Translations under genes and position numbers: made by a program
In this document: positions 63,761-64,000 of the stretch, piece after piece
Position numbering within the stretch: position 1 is the stretch's first letter
Layout of the letters: each line of letters begins with the position of its first letter
The notes under the pieces: generated by a model
The model's input: the letters and a program-made list of their open reading frames with translations, nothing else
What the model was told of the DNA's origin: nothing
Database searches by the model: none
Assembly: GCA_036362985.1 (NCBI GenBank)
Contig: JAYGXS010000009.1
Coordinates: 14,677,869-14,741,868 of the forward strand
Source: Ligula intestinalis
Taxonomy: Eukaryota > Platyhelminthes > Cestoda > Diphyllobothriidea > Diphyllobothriidae
Direction of reading: 5' to 3'
DNA length: 64,000 bases

Positions 63761-64000
63761 TCACGGTACGCAGATAGCTAAGTGGTTACTAGCATATGTT
63801 GGTGGCTGACCCTTTTTCCAGGCTTTTTTAAGGTCAGCGTACATTGAATCCAACTCTATGTGCATGTTTATGCACAAGTCGTCGGAGTTGATGGCCTCTA
63901 AAAGCATGCGACCCTTCTTGTACGGGCAGGAGCCAACAATGCATGTTTCCTCCCATGCAAATTGGTGTCCAGTTTCTAATGTGTGCATGGCGACCTCAAA
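63761..64000 (-). CDS. PLE endonuclease C-terminal part, runs off the window
   Basis: Minus-strand frame open to the window edge: MHTLETGHQFAWEE, CIVGS.P.KKGRMLLEAINSD, CINMHIELDSMYADLKKAW. This order (TGH motif, IVG, LEA..SD, IN.HI.LD..Y) is the region following GIY-YIG in PLEs and parallels the end of the fragment at 5304-5843 (ATIVGRGTS, LTLEA, INRRLELPAAY), but it is a different subfamily. Upstream domains lie beyond the window, so completeness is unknown. Confidence 0.6.
   Translation of the reverse strand, partial: FEVAMHTLETGHQFAWEETCIVGSCPYKKGRMLLEAINSDDLCINMHIELDSMYADLKKAWKKGQPPTYASNHLAICVP

Noticed and set aside
1..64000. CRISPR array, prophage or bacterial operon
   Set aside because: No regularly spaced repeats, no Shine-Dalgarno-led gene chains; gene structure and transposons are eukaryotic.

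Overview
The window looks like a repeat-choked stretch of a parasitic flatworm nuclear genome. A large-genome tapeworm of the Spirometra/Dibothriocephalus kind, or a fluke, would fit. This is inference: it rests on many Penelope-like elements (PLEs) with GIY-YIG endonuclease domains, CR1/Jockey-like LINE remnants, and an intronless, lineage-specific-looking family of rhodopsin-type GPCRs. No identifiable ribosomal RNA, functional tRNA gene, CRISPR array or prokaryotic operon is present. Two runs of exactly 100 N (28652-28751 and 39609-39708) are scaffold gaps.

Genes. The only convincing host genes are five members of one GPCR family, all on the minus strand. Two are intact: 3742-4800 (352 aa) and 30367-31446 (359 aa). 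Two are full-length pseudogenes: 49250-50285 and 52142-53240. The fifth is a 3' scrap at about 54485-54556. The four longer copies share an upstream block with an inverted CCAAT box about 145 nt before the ATG. Three of these four also have a TATA-like box about 72 nt before the ATG. Four of the five copies also share 3' flank sequence. The array therefore arose by tandem duplication of whole promoter-gene-flank units and was later spread apart by transposons.

Mobile DNA. At least ten PLE pieces fall into two groups. PLE-1 (5.3-6.2, 23.2-24.9, 27.4-28.65, 32.65-34.98 kb and solo ends) has terminal repeats carrying hammerhead-ribozyme-like cores; two cores (12848-12881 + and 23293-23326 -) are complete. 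PLE-2 (6.6-8.6, 14.6-15.1, 28.75-29.04, 35.15-35.6, 37.35-38.69, 40.3-41.0, 48.2-48.9, 58.0-58.5 kb) has 3' ends that repeatedly carry a compact CTGATGA-(9-10 nt)-GAAA motif. Several elements have an inverted copy of their own 3' end stuck on the 5' side. The longest coding piece is the 5'-truncated RT/GIY-YIG frame at 37522-38685. Two LINE remnants (10.83-11.94 + and 44.77-45.49 -), two terminal-inverted-repeat MITE families, LTR candidates and tRNA-like SINE pieces complete the picture.

Duplications. Segments 15.3-20.9 kb and 41.3-44.6 kb are diverged paralogues. One has a 574-bp MITE where the other has an empty site, and the other has a candidate 669-bp solo LTR that the first lacks. Further pairs are 25.4-26.1/29.1-29.9 kb, 20.985-21.36/22.03-22.44 kb, and a dispersed family at 8.9-9.5, 12.3-12.7 and 36.7-37.35 kb, the last interrupted by PLE-2. 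The rest (about 1-2, 16-19, 26-27, 31.7-32.6, 46-48, 50.5-51.5, 55-56 and 59-62.8 kb) is AT-rich DNA in which I see no gene.
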